DNA of 43,672 nucleotides from JBNAVY01 sp049700195 (GCA_049700195.1 JBNAVY010000016.1:1-43672), one strand, 5' to 3'. Counted from the stretch's first letter, positions 24,108 to 33,532 are shown. Numbers and translations are program-made. Notes: generated by a model from the sequence alone, not told the origin.

Positions 24108-25469
24108 ATGAAAAGAAATGAGGAAATTATAATAAATATTGAAGAAATGGATACTAAAGGCTTAGGAATTGGTTATATAGATAATAAAAAAATCAAAGTA
24201 AAAAATGCTATTTTAGGTGAAAAAGTAAAAGTAAGAGTTAAGAATATTAAAAATGATATCGCTGAAGCTAATATTATAGAAATAATTGAAAAATCTCCAA
24301 TAGAAAGAGAAAAAAAATGTAAGCATTTTGGAGAATGTGGCGGTTGTACATATCAAAATATAGATTATAAAGAACAAATAAAAATAAAAGCAGACACCGC
24401 AAGAAAATTATTTAAAAATGAAGGTTTAGAAGGTTTTGAGTTTTTAGAAATCGAAACAAGTCCTAAAGTGCATGAATATAGAAATAAAATGGAGTATACT
24501 TTTGGGAAAGACAAAGAAGGATCCAAAGCATTAGGTTTGCACAAAAAGGGCAGGTTTAACGAAATTGTAACTACAGATGAATGTAACATAGTGGATGAAG
24601 ATTTTAATAAACTATTAAAACTTGTTTTAAATTTTTCTTTAGAAAATGATATACCTTTTTATAACAGTAAAACACATGAAGGATTTTTAAGGCATTTAGT
24701 TGTTAGAAAAGCATCTATAAATAATGAATTATTAGTAAACATAGTATCAACATCTCAAATAGATTATGACTTTTCTAAGCTTGCAGATAAAATAAAAAAT
24801 ACTGTTTTTAACAGTAAATTAGTAGGAATTTTACATACACAAAATGATAGTTTATCTGATGCTGTAATACTAGAAAATCTAAATATATTATATGGGAGAG
24901 ATTATTTAATAGAAAAACTTTTAGGACTTAAATTTAAAATAAGTGCTTTTTCGTTTTTTCAAACAAATTCTTATGGAGCAGAATTACTTTATAAAACAGT
25001 AAGAGAATTTGCAGGGGAAATTTTAAATAAAACTGTATTTGACCTTTATTGTGGTACAGGTACTATAGGTATAATAATGGCTCCAATGGCTAAAAAAGTT
25101 ATTGGCATTGAACTTGTTGAAGAATCTGTTAAGTCTGCACGTGAAAATGCTGAAATAAATAAATTAGAAAATATTATATTTTTTGCAGGAGATGTAGCAG
25201 AAAAACTAAAAGAAATAAATGAAACACCTGATGTTGTTATTTTAGATCCGCCAAGGTCAGGAGTAAATTATAAAGCTATAGAAGATATTATTAATTTTAA
25301 TCCTGAAAAAATAATATATGTTTCATGTAACATAGAATCTTTGGTTAGGGACTTAAAAATTTTAAACGAACGTGGATATAATATTGATAAAATAAAGTGT
25401 GTTGACATGTTTCCACATACATATCATGTTGAGTGTGTCGTATTGATGACAAGAGAATTATTGAGATAA
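24108..25469 (+). CDS. rlmD: 23S rRNA (uracil-C5)-methyltransferase, RlmD/TrmA family
   Basis: A 453-residue SAM-dependent m5U methyltransferase. An N-terminal TRAM RNA-binding domain (~1-60; EEMDTKGLGIGYIDNKKIKV) is followed by the 4Fe-4S ligands CKHFGECGGC near 72-81. The methyltransferase domain has DLYCGTGTIGI (SAM loop), VVILDPPRSGV and the catalytic Cys in IIYVSCNIESLVRDL. The C-terminal MFPHTYHVECVVLM is typical. In Bacillota these proteins modify U1939 and/or U747 of 23S rRNA, so the exact site is uncertain. AAAGGAG precedes the start. The histidine phosphatase follows by 27 bp. Confidence 0.93.
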   Translation: MKRNEEIIINIEEMDTKGLGIGYIDNKKIKVKNAILGEKVKVRVKNIKNDIAEANIIEIIEKSPIEREKKCKHFGECGGCTYQNIDYKEQIKIKADTARKLFKNEGLEGFEFLEIETSPKVHEYRNKMEYTFGKDKEGSKALGLHKKGRFNEIVTTDECNIVDEDFNKLLKLVLNFSLENDIPFYNSKTHEGFLRHLVVRKASINNELLVNIVSTSQIDYDFSKLADKIKNTVFNSKLVGILHTQNDSLSDAVILENLNILYGRDYLIEKLLGLKFKISAFSFFQTNSYGAELLYKTVREFAGEILNKTVFDLYCGTGTIGIIMAPMAKKVIGIELVEESVKSARENAEINKLENIIFFAGDVAEKLKEINETPDVVILDPPRSGVNYKAIEDIINFNPEKIIYVSCNIESLVRDLKILNERGYNIDKIKCVDMFPHTYHVECVVLMTRELLR

Positions 25470-25496
25470 ATTAATTTAATATTGGAAGTGGGTTAA

Positions 25497-26075
25497 TTGA
25501 CAATAATTTATTTTATTCGTCATGCAGAATCAGACTATACAGAGCACAATGATGAGTTAAGACCTCTTACAAATAAAGGCTTAATCGATAGACAACTTGT
25601 CACAGCTTATTTGATGGATAAAGATATTAAAATTATTTTATCAAGTCCATATAAACGAGCAGTTGATACTTTAGTAGATTTTGCTAATAAAGTTAACCTA
25701 CCAGTAATTACTGTTCCGGATTTTAGAGAACGCAAGGTTGATAGTGAATGGATTGATGATTTTGATTCTTTTGCGAGACAGCAATGGAAAGATTTTAATT
25801 TTAAATTATCAGATGGTGAAAGTTTATCAGAGGTACAGCAACGAGGCATTGCAGCACTGAAGAAAGTTTTAGAGAATTATAAAAACCAAAATATTGCAAT
25901 AGGGACTCATGGTACTATATTGAGTACTATTATCAATTTTTATGATAAATCATTTGGATATAGTGAATTTAATGAAATCAAACATGTTATGCCGTGGATT
26001 GTAAAGTTTAAGTTTGATGGTGACAAATGTATAGATATCAAAAAAATTAATATTTTTAAATATAAAAATAAATAA
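25497..26075 (+). CDS. Histidine phosphatase family protein
   Basis: A 192-residue phosphoglycerate-mutase-like phosphatase. The catalytic RHG-type motif appears as FIRHAES at residues 6-12, with the second arginine in SSPYKRAVDT, a Glu in REPxx-like FRERKVDSEW and the second catalytic His in IGTHGTIL. Likely substrates are small phosphorylated metabolites and cannot be specified. The start is probably TTG 25497 with only a modest site (GGAAGTGGG). It uses CGN arginine codons and borders the IS remnant, so it may belong to an acquired segment. Confidence 0.82.
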   Translation: MTIIYFIRHAESDYTEHNDELRPLTNKGLIDRQLVTAYLMDKDIKIILSSPYKRAVDTLVDFANKVNLPVITVPDFRERKVDSEWIDDFDSFARQQWKDFNFKLSDGESLSEVQQRGIAALKKVLENYKNQNIAIGTHGTILSTIINFYDKSFGYSEFNEIKHVMPWIVKFKFDGDKCIDIKKINIFKYKNK

Positions 26076-26408
26076 ACAAACTGTGGTTTACTTTATGTAT
26101 CAGAAATTAATATGGGGGTATAATTTCATGATGAATAAATTTTTACAGCAATTCATATTTTTGTTTTTGTAATGTTTATTTTTTGGGACGTGGCAATATT
26201 AGCAGTTATCAGAAAGAAATATAAAATGACAATGCTAAAATAATAAATGAAGGAGATAGGTGGGAAGAGAAATTTCAAGTAGCTGCGTAATTTTAAGATA
26301 TTTGAAGATAATAAAAAATCTTATTGAGATAGGGAAGAAATACTTTGTTGAAATTTTTTAGATAAAAACAATAAAGTTTATAAATTGCCACTCTTAAGCC
26401 CCTTAAAC
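26076..26408 (+). other. Degenerate region before the IS element
   Basis: No intact gene. Short open pieces in different frames (MFIFWDVAILAVIRKKYK from about 26171, then INEGDRWEEKFQVAA near 26245-26287) read like parts of one small membrane protein split by a frameshift and stops. No family is recognised. A GGGGGTATAATTTCATGATG stretch near 26134 may be an old ribosome site. Confidence 0.3.
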
Positions 26409-26470
26409 AGTTTGGACAACTAACGAACTTTTAGGTAGAATAAAGATAACAAGTTTAAGGGGAGTCTAAG

Positions 26471-26755
26471 ATGAAAGGTAAAGCTCATTCAGAAGAATTA
26501 AAGCAACAAATTTTAAAGTAAGTTGAAGAAACAGGTAATATTTCATTAGTTGCAAGAAATCATGGCATTGCTCCAAAAACAATAAGTGGCTGGGTGAAAA
26601 ATAAAAATATATCAAGAACAAGAGGCCCAAAATCAAGTGATTTTAATTCAATAAATCATATAAAAGAAGTTGAGAAAGAGAACGATAAATTAAAGAAAAT
26701 CCTGGGTGAAAAAGGTCTTGAGATAGCAATATTAAAGGATCTTTTAAAAAAATGA
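26471..26755 (+). pseudogene. IS3-family transposase OrfA, interrupted
   Basis: Reads MKGKAHSEELKQQILK, then TAA at 26519-26521, then VEETGNISLVARNHGIAPKT and ISGWVKNKN, ending in a coiled coil (EVEKENDKLKKILGEKGLEIAILKDLLKK) at TGA 26753-26755. This is a complete helix-turn-helix and leucine-zipper OrfA of about 94 codons with one in-frame stop at codon 17. The ribosome site AGGGGAG precedes it. The stop disables normal OrfA synthesis. Confidence 0.85.
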
Positions 26756-27713
26756 ACCGTCTATAGCTGATAAGTTAGAAATAGCCAGGAAATATATAGA
26801 TAAAGGCTATAACGCTTCTTTGGTTTTTAAAATAATAGGTCTGAACAGATCAACCTATTACTATCATGTTTTAATGCAATTTCATGTCGCAAAAAAATTC
26901 TATAGTAGAGGCATGCCTATTGTAGGCTACTCTTTGGATGCTGCCGGAAATAAAATATGTGATGAACAAATTAAAGAATATATTATGGAAGCCGTACAAG
27001 ATGAAGATGAAGCTCTATTTTATGGATACTGTAAGATTACTTAATACCTGAGGGATAACTACAGCTTAACTATTAATCATAAGAAAGTTTACAGGTTGTG
27101 CAGGGAACTTGGTATATTAAGAAAACACAGAGTTATTAAACCGAAGGTAACAAGCAAAATATCTGTAAACAGAATAATAAAAAAATCAAATGAACTTTGG
27201 GAAGCTGATATAAAGTATGGATATATAACAGGAGAAAATAAGTTTTTCATTATACTGTCTTTCATTGATGTTTTTGACAGATCAATAATAGGTTATCACA
27301 TAGGTTACGAGTTGAAAAGCACAGATGCTGTAAGCCTTTTAAAGCGTTGCCTTTTAAAAAGGGAATTCTATGATGCTGATGTAAAACCAGTAATAAGAAC
27401 TGATAATGGACCTCAGTTTACAAGTAATCTTTTTGAAGAAAGCTGCAATGAAATAAATATATATCATGAAAAGGTTCCATGCAGAACTCCAAATAAAAAT
27501 GCACATATAAAAGCATTTCACAGGATATTTAAGGATGAGTGCTTAGGAATCCATGAGTTTTGTAGTTATGGACATGCATATGCTGAAGTTGCAAAGTTTA
27601 TACAGCGTTACAACACAAAAAGGCTTCACTCAAGCTTAAAGTATAAAGCACCAGAAATATTTTATGAGCTAAATAAAGGTAAAGAAATAGAAAGTATGGC
27701 TATACATTTTTAA
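26748..27713 (+). pseudogene. IS3-family transposase OrfB, interrupted and missing its catalytic Glu
   Basis: The frame runs from the A7 slip site through NEPSIADKLEIARKYIDKGY, an internal TAA at 27042-27044 (YGYCKIT-stop-YLRDNYSL), and on to TAA 27711-27713. The rve integrase core follows: WEADIKYGYI (first Asp) and IRTDNGPQF (second Asp). In the third position, where related transposases have Glu in NAHIESFH, this copy reads NAHIKAFH. One nonsense codon and the loss of the DDE glutamate make it doubly inactive. Confidence 0.85.
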
Positions 27714-28014
27714 TCTATTGTAAGGTTGGCAAAGCATATCCTTTACATTGAGTCAATGCATATTAGACTTGATTATGGCTGGCCTTAAATATTGTCTTTC
27801 AAGGCAACAAAACCATTCTTGAAGAGGCTCAATGTAAAGGGCAATCGATTAATATATGTTAATAAAAAGTGATATTTTAAGATATTCGTAGATTTATAGA
27901 GATTTTGTCCAAACTTTGTGGGTTAATACGATATTATGGATGTTAATTATGATAATGGAGTCAAAAAAATTATAGATATAACATCTTACTTTGTCTATTA
28001 TGGAGGATATAATG
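27714..28014 (+). other. 3' non-coding tail of the IS and EamA leader
   Basis: It contains the 13-bp inverted repeat described separately, then the right IS end at 27905-27915. About 100 nt lead into the EamA gene, without an obvious consensus promoter. No gene is seen. Confidence 0.45.
27740..27840. repeat. Inverted repeat within the IS tail
   Basis: CCTTTACATTGAG (27740-27752) and CTCAATGTAAAGG (27828-27840) are exact complements 75 nt apart. The enclosed sequence has a smaller GGCCTT/AAGGC pairing. It could fold as a small structured RNA or be a nested miniature element; I cannot decide. Confidence 0.4.
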
Positions 28015-28959
28015 ATGGAAGAAAAACAGCAATATCGAGCATATGGTATGATTCTGCTAACAGGTATATTATGGGGAACAATTGGTATATATGTAGATGC
28101 TCTTAGACAGACTGGTTTTTCTTCATTACAGATTGTTACTTTACGTGCAATTACAACTGTTTTTTGGATGAGTTTATACATTCTGCTTACTAAAGGAAGG
28201 ATTAAGAAACTGCCAGTCACGCTATTGCCTTATGTTTTTGGTACTGGTGTTCTTAGTATGGCTTTATTTAATTGGGCTTATTTTCAAGCAATACATCTTA
28301 TTACTCTTTCTGTTGCTGCTGCTTTATTGTATACGGGTCCTGCGTTTGTTGTTGTTTTAGCTCGTATATTTTTTAAAGAGCCTTTTACTAGAGAAAAACA
28401 AATTGCTGTTGTTTTAACAACTTTTGGGGCTGCATTAGCAAGTGGTGTTTCTTCGAATGAATTAGTGCAAATTTTAAGCCATACTAATATAATTTCAAAT
28501 CCAACACTACTATTTGGGAACGTAACAATTGTTGGTTTACTGATTGGATTATTATCAGGATTTTCATTTGCACTTTATAGTATTTTTGCTAAGCCTCTTA
28601 CTAGTTATATACCGGCAGAAGAAATTGTTTTTTACACTTTTTTAATGACAGCTTTAGCTTTAATACCTTCTTCTGGTATTATTAACAAGATTAACCTTAT
28701 ATTTAACACTAAAGTAATACTATGGATGTTGGCTTTTGGCCTTTTACCTACAGCACTTGCTTTTATACTTTATACATCAGGTCTGAAAATTATAGGTGCG
28801 GGGCGTGCAGCAATGCTTGCAACTGTAGAACCTGTTGTTGCTGTTTTATTAGGTGTATTTTTATTTGAAAATAGTTTGACATTAAGTCAGATTTTAGGTA
28901 TAGCATTAATTTTAATTGCAGTAATTATTTTAAGTGAAAGAAAACATGTTAAATTCTAA
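28015..28959 (+). CDS. EamA/DMT family transporter
   Basis: A 314-residue drug/metabolite exporter with ten hydrophobic segments in two EamA repeats. The first repeat is GMILLTGILWGTIGIYVDAL, LRAITTVFWMSLYIL and AALLYTGPAFVVVLARIFFKE. The second begins LLIGLLSGFSFALYSIFAKP and includes AAMLATVEPVVAVLLGVFLFE, the typical ending. It would export a metabolite, for example an amino acid, across the cytoplasmic membrane. GGAGGA at 28002-28007 best supports ATG 28015, with ATG 28012 as an alternative. It lies 100 bp past the right end of the dead IS and shares CGN arginine codons with the MFS gene. Confidence 0.88.
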   Translation: MEEKQQYRAYGMILLTGILWGTIGIYVDALRQTGFSSLQIVTLRAITTVFWMSLYILLTKGRIKKLPVTLLPYVFGTGVLSMALFNWAYFQAIHLITLSVAAALLYTGPAFVVVLARIFFKEPFTREKQIAVVLTTFGAALASGVSSNELVQILSHTNIISNPTLLFGNVTIVGLLIGLLSGFSFALYSIFAKPLTSYIPAEEIVFYTFLMTALALIPSSGIINKINLIFNTKVILWMLAFGLLPTALAFILYTSGLKIIGAGRAAMLATVEPVVAVLLGVFLFENSLTLSQILGIALILIAVIILSERKHVKF

Positions 28960-29077
28960 TGGTATTTAAATAAATTTTAAATTAAAATTACATATCATTA
29001 ATTAGTAAGATATAAAAAAGTCTTAGTTTGCTTTAAGTTTATATTATAAGGTTATAAAAATTTTGGAGTGAGGAATT

Positions 29078-29995
29078 TTGAATCAATTAATTATTGTAGA
29101 AAGTATTTTACTAAATATTGGAGTTATTTTACTAGGTTATGGATTTAAAAGATTTAACTTTATGCCATCAAATTCTGGAGATGTATTAAGTAAAATAATT
29201 TTATATATTACTTTGCCAGCAACGGTGTTAACTGTTTTTTCTGAACACAATATAAGTTTACATTTATTTATTTTACCGGTTGCAAGTATTATCCTGGGTT
29301 TAATTACATTTGTATTAGGTTATTTTGTTGTAAAAAATATTAAGTTAGATGAAAAAGATAAATGGACTTTATTAGTATCAATATGTGGGTATAATATTGG
29401 GTTATTTGCTCTGCCTTTTATACAGCAGGTGTATGGAAGTAAGGGAGTAATGACTATTTCAATGTTTGATATAGGAAATTCTTTTATTGTTTTTGGACTT
29501 GCGTATGGTGTAGCATTTTTAGGTTCTTTAAAGGAAGATTTTGATTTTAAAAAAATAATTAAAAGGATATTTTTTTTCTTTCCATTTGATATATATTTAT
29601 TATCAATATTTATGAATTTTATGGGGATTAAATTAATTGGATTTGCTAAAGATTTTATATATCATATATCTATACCTAATAGTTTTTTAGCTTTATTTAC
29701 AATAGGTTACTTTTTGGATTTTAATTTAAATAAAAATGAATTAAAAGCTCTGGTTATAGGTATGTTTATAAAATTTTTACCTGGAATCGTATTATTTTTG
29801 TTATTTGGGTTTTTGTTTGATACAAGTCAATTAATTATAAAAATAATTGCAATTGGTTCAATTCTTCCAACACCGATGCTTGCTGTTATATATACAAATG
29901 AAAGAGGATTAAACTCTAAGCTGGCTTCCGTTTTTATAACTATGTCAATAATTATAGGAGTGTTTTTAATGACTTTTATAATGCTAAATTGGTAA
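29078..29995 (+). CDS. AEC (auxin efflux carrier-like) family transporter
   Basis: A 305-residue membrane protein with about ten helices arranged as two 5-helix repeats. Typical features are LGYGFKRFNFMPSNSGDVLSK followed by IILYITLPATVLTVF (crossover-helix Pro), CGYNIGLFALPFIQQVYG (Asn and Pro of the family's substrate site) and ILPTPMLAVIYTNERG in the second half. Bacterial members carry malate, malonate or other organic acids. The start is TTG 29078 with GGAGTGAGG upstream. The gene is followed by an RMD1-family gene on the same strand. Confidence 0.85.
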   Translation: MNQLIIVESILLNIGVILLGYGFKRFNFMPSNSGDVLSKIILYITLPATVLTVFSEHNISLHLFILPVASIILGLITFVLGYFVVKNIKLDEKDKWTLLVSICGYNIGLFALPFIQQVYGSKGVMTISMFDIGNSFIVFGLAYGVAFLGSLKEDFDFKKIIKRIFFFFPFDIYLLSIFMNFMGIKLIGFAKDFIYHISIPNSFLALFTIGYFLDFNLNKNELKALVIGMFIKFLPGIVLFLLFGFLFDTSQLIIKIIAIGSILPTPMLAVIYTNERGLNSKLASVFITMSIIIGVFLMTFIMLNW

Positions 29996-30106
29996 AATAT
30001 TTTTAACGCTTTTATTTTTGGGGTTTTATTATATTAAATTGATATGAATATACATCAATGGTATAATCAGATATATAAAATTATAATTGATAGGATGATA
30101 ATAAAA

Positions 30107-30934
30107 ATGGCAGAACTGTTTACGATAAATTTTAAATGCTATTTTGTAGGAAATGAAATTAATATAAATGCTATTGGTAAACATTTTAACTTTAGGAAAA
30201 AATATCAATGGAACGAGCCTTTATTTATTTCTTCAGAAGTTTTAAAAAATATTTTGGACAATACTAATGGGAAATCCACATATGTCTTTTCTTTTGGTTC
30301 TATAGTATTTTTGAATTTTGATGATAAAGATGTTAAAAGTTTTATGTATTATATTAAAAATATAGAAAAAAATTTAAAAGAAGTATACGAAGATTATTTT
30401 GATGATTACAGTTTGATAATTGACCCAGAGGAAGAACTATCAATAAATTACAATTATATGAATGTACCCAAATTAGATAATTTATATTCTGAAATAATTG
30501 CAATAGTATTAGCTAAATCTACAGCTCTTAGCAGAATAGAAAATGCAATTGATATATTATATGATAAAATTGAAAATATCATAAATTATCTGAAGAAAGG
30601 ATATCTCAAAATTTCTAATGAGGTACTTGCAAAGATTTCAGGAGAAATTTTGAGTTTAAAATACAATACAGTTTCATATATAATGCTTTTAGATAAACCA
30701 GATATTACATGGTATGATGAAAATAGTGAAAAAATTTACAGCAGTTTAGAAAAAATTTTTGAATTAAAAGATAGATATGGGAAAATTCATGAGAAAACAG
30801 AGTTTTTGCTTAATATAATGGATACTTTTGCGAGTCTGACAAATACCCGCCGAAGTACAAGATTGGAATGGATAGTTATTATATTGATTTTTGTAGAAGT
30901 TATATTTATGATGATAACATATTTTTGGAAATAA
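30107..30934 (+). CDS. RMD1/DUF155 family membrane-anchored protein
   Basis: A 275-residue protein resembling the DUF155/RMD1 (YagE) family. It has a soluble N-terminal region with STYVFSFGSIVFLNF, an alpha-helical middle (EIIAIVLAKSTALSRIENAID and later long helices), the segment TNTRRSTRLEWIVIILI, and one C-terminal membrane helix ending ITYFWK. Yeast relatives are involved in mitochondrial translation and meiosis; bacterial roles are not established. I chose ATG 30107 because AGGATG lies about 10 nt upstream and the protein then starts at the first conserved strand. An in-frame ATG at 30044 has no ribosome site. The stop codon is part of a terminator stem. Confidence 0.75.
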   Translation: MAELFTINFKCYFVGNEININAIGKHFNFRKKYQWNEPLFISSEVLKNILDNTNGKSTYVFSFGSIVFLNFDDKDVKSFMYYIKNIEKNLKEVYEDYFDDYSLIIDPEEELSINYNYMNVPKLDNLYSEIIAIVLAKSTALSRIENAIDILYDKIENIINYLKKGYLKISNEVLAKISGEILSLKYNTVSYIMLLDKPDITWYDENSEKIYSSLEKIFELKDRYGKIHEKTEFLLNIMDTFASLTNTRRSTRLEWIVIILIFVEVIFMMITYFWK

Positions 30935-30980
30935 AATACTATCATAAAACTACTTTAAAGTAGTTTGCGATAGTATTTTA
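30932..30980 (+). terminator. Nested-hairpin terminator after the RMD1-family gene
   Basis: The outer stem TAAAATACTATC/GATAGTATTTTA (30932-30943, 30969-30980) encloses an inner 20-bp perfect palindrome (30947-30966, AAACTACTTTAAAGTAGTTT). The stop codon TAA is the start of the outer arm. Confidence 0.7.
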
Positions 30981-31492
30981 ATATCTTGATTATTTGACAA
31001 TAGTTAGGGTGGGTATTTTTTTCAATATAACCACCTTTAAATTTTATTACAAGAAATATTTATTAAATTATGTTAGTTATGATAAAAGATATAGCTAGAA
31101 GTATGGGGGGATATTTATCTATGTTTTTTCATAAAAGATCTATCATATATTTAAATATCTTTTATCACTAAAAATAACATTGAATATAATATTATTTTCC
31201 TGTGTCTAAAGTTTTTTAGTTTTACTTATCCTTTTTCCAGGTCTTTATGGTTTTGCTTTTCTTTTAATCTTATTTACCATGCATTTCACCTCGATTAATC
31301 TTAACTTTTTAATTAATTATAAAAAATTTTGATATTTTAATTATGTTAGGATTTAGTTATGAAAAATATTTTTCATAAATATTCAAAAAATACACAGGCC
31401 TTACCCCTCCTCAGTATAGGGACGGTCTTTAGGAATTTTTTCTATCATATGTTATAATATTTTTGAAAACATTTTATTAGGGGGCGTTTTTG
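30981..31492. other. Long intergenic region with folded-RNA candidates
   Basis: About 500 nt without a gene. Contents: a 12-bp inverted repeat GATAAAAGATAT/ATATCTTTTATC (31080-31091, 31155-31166) enclosing a G6 run; a 22-bp perfect palindrome (31357-31378); a GC-rich patch 31396-31433 (CCTTACCCCTCCTC and GGGACGGTC); and TATAAT at 31453-31458, the likely -10 of the S9 peptidase gene. On the minus strand an 11-codon frame with GAGGTGA lies near 31240-31290. None matches a riboswitch I know. Confidence 0.45.
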
Positions 31493-33493
31493 ATGGAGAA
31501 GTTACAGCTAGAAGATTTTACAAAATTTAAATTTTTATCAGGATTAAAATTTTCTCCGAGTGGCAATTACGCAGCATTTGTAGTACATAGAATGGACGTT
31601 GAAAAGAACAAGTATTTGTCCAACATATGGATTTTGGATACAAGGACTAAAAAATATTTTCAGCTAACCTCTTTTAATGAGGAGAGAGGGTTTGTATGGC
31701 TTGACGATGATTACATACTTTTTGCAGGTAGCAGAAATACAAAGGATAAAGAGAAGGCAGAAAGAGGAGATGAATTTACAAAGTATTATAAGATTAATAT
31801 ACACGGTGGGGAAGCTGTTGAGGCTTTTGAGATACCTATAAAGGCTACAGAGATTTTGCCGGTTGATGTCGATACTTTCCATGTTATTGCACTTTATAAC
31901 GTGAACAAAAAGGATTTAGAGGGCTTGAGTGAGGAGGAGAAGAAGAAAGAGCTTGAAAGGAGAAAAGAGGAGAAGGATTACGAAGTATTTGATGAAATTC
32001 CTTTTTGGGCGAATGGTGAAGGCGTCATCAATAAAGAAAGAGGAAGACTATATGTTTATAAATTGAGTGAAAACAAACTTACACCTGTAACAGATGAGTA
32101 CACAGATGTGAGTTCTTTAAAGTTAAATAAAGACAAGACAAAGGCAGTATTTATAGGAAGGACTTATAAAGACAAGATGCCTTTGACAAGTGATGTTTAT
32201 ATTTACAATTTAAAGGTTGGAGAACTTAAGAAAGTGAATAAGGATTCAGATTTTTCCTATAGGTATGTGGATTTTTTAGGAGATAAGATAATATGCGCCG
32301 GAACAGATATGAAAAAATACGGTATAAATGAAAACAGTAAATTCTATGTTTTGGAAGAGGAATCAGGTGAAAGAAGGTGCATAACTTCTGACCTTGACAT
32401 AAGTTTAGGAAATTCTGTAAATTCCGATGTGAGATACGGTTCGGGTCTTAGTTTTAAGATAGATGGAGATTATTTGTATTTCATATCTACAGAGAGGTAC
32501 AATGCTTGTCTTAACAGGCTGAATTTGGAAGGTAAAATAGAAAAAGTTATAGATAAAGATGGATCTGTGGATATGTTTGATGTACATGGCGATAATATTC
32601 TTTTTATCGGTTTTAGAGGATTAAAGCTACAAGAGATTTATGAGTACAAAGACGGGCAAAAGATACAAATTTCCGATTTTAATGAGTGGGTGGAGAAGGA
32701 AAAGAAACTTTCAAAGCCTGAGAGAATAGATGTCAAGACGAGACCAGGTCATTTTATAGATGGATGGGTTATAAAGCCTGTAGACTATGAAGAAGGTAAG
32801 AAGTATCCTGCAATATTAGATATCCATGGTGGTCCTAAAACAGTATATGGTGATGTGTACTTGCATGAAATGCAGTACTGGGCTTCCGAAGGTTATTTTG
32901 TGTTTTTCTGCAATCCAGTAGGAAGCGATGGGAGAGGAAATGAATTTGCTGATATTAGAGGAAAATATGGGACAATTGATTATGAAGATATTATGAAATT
33001 TACAGATTATATGCTTGAAAATTACAAAGACATTGACTCTGAAAGAGTTGGCGTTACAGGTGGTTCTTATGGGGGATTTATGACAAATTGGATAATAGGG
33101 CATACTGATAGGTTTAAGGCAGCAGTATCTCAAAGAAGCATATCAAACTGGTTTACAGAGTTTGGGACTACAGATATAGGTTATTATTTTGTGCCGGATC
33201 AGGTGGGTGGTACTCCTTGGAACAACTTTGAAAAATATTGGGACAATTCTCCGCTTAAATATGCTGATAAGGTTAAGACTCCAACATTGTTCCTGCATTC
33301 TGATGAGGATTTTAGGTGCTGGCTTGCTGAAGCCCTTCAAATGTTTACAGCTCTTAAATATCTTGGAGTAGAATCAAGATTTGTACTATTCCATGGTGAA
33401 AACCATGATCTTTCAAGAAGCGGAAAACCAAAACACAGAATAAGAAGAATTAAAGAGATGACGGATTGGTTTAACAAATACCTTAAAAAATGA
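31493..33493 (+). CDS. S9 family serine peptidase (acylaminoacyl-peptidase-like)
   Basis: A 666-residue prolyl-oligopeptidase-family enzyme. The N-terminal ~400 residues form a WD40-like beta-propeller (LKFSPSGNYAAFVVHRMD and repeated blade-like segments). The C-terminal alpha/beta hydrolase domain has LDIHGGPKTVYGD, the nucleophile GGSYGGFM (Ser near 524), the acid in FLHSDEDFRC and the catalytic His in FHGENHDLSRSG. It cleaves short peptides or acyl-peptides in the cytoplasm. ATG 31493 follows AGGGGGCG. Lysine is mostly AAG and the gene is richer in GAG and GGC than its neighbours, suggesting transfer from another Bacillota or selection for expression. It ends at a strong terminator. Confidence 0.92.
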   Translation: MEKLQLEDFTKFKFLSGLKFSPSGNYAAFVVHRMDVEKNKYLSNIWILDTRTKKYFQLTSFNEERGFVWLDDDYILFAGSRNTKDKEKAERGDEFTKYYKINIHGGEAVEAFEIPIKATEILPVDVDTFHVIALYNVNKKDLEGLSEEEKKKELERRKEEKDYEVFDEIPFWANGEGVINKERGRLYVYKLSENKLTPVTDEYTDVSSLKLNKDKTKAVFIGRTYKDKMPLTSDVYIYNLKVGELKKVNKDSDFSYRYVDFLGDKIICAGTDMKKYGINENSKFYVLEEESGERRCITSDLDISLGNSVNSDVRYGSGLSFKIDGDYLYFISTERYNACLNRLNLEGKIEKVIDKDGSVDMFDVHGDNILFIGFRGLKLQEIYEYKDGQKIQISDFNEWVEKEKKLSKPERIDVKTRPGHFIDGWVIKPVDYEEGKKYPAILDIHGGPKTVYGDVYLHEMQYWASEGYFVFFCNPVGSDGRGNEFADIRGKYGTIDYEDIMKFTDYMLENYKDIDSERVGVTGGSYGGFMTNWIIGHTDRFKAAVSQRSISNWFTEFGTTDIGYYFVPDQVGGTPWNNFEKYWDNSPLKYADKVKTPTLFLHSDEDFRCWLAEALQMFTALKYLGVESRFVLFHGENHDLSRSGKPKHRIRRIKEMTDWFNKYLKK

Positions 33494-33495
33494 AT

Positions 33496-33532
33496 AAAAG
33501 AGGCATCTTGTATTTCTTAAGATGCCTCTTTT
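33496..33532. terminator. Strong intrinsic terminator after the S9 peptidase
   Basis: A 14-bp stem AAAAGAGGCATCTT/AAGATGCCTCTTTT (33496-33509, 33519-33532) with a 9-nt loop and T-run on the plus side. It starts 3 nt after the stop codon. Confidence 0.9.

Larger units (their letters stand above)
26409..27915 (+). mobile_element. Inactive IS3-family insertion sequence
   Basis: A 1.5-kb element bounded by 11-bp inverted repeats AGTTTGGACAA (26409-26419) and TTGTCCAAACT (27905-27915). It holds orfA and orfB in the usual overlapping arrangement with an A7 slip site (26746-26752) where a -1 frameshift would fuse them. Both frames have stop codons, so it is dead. I could not find a clear flanking target duplication. 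About 190 nt of non-coding sequence follows orfB inside the right end. Confidence 0.8.
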
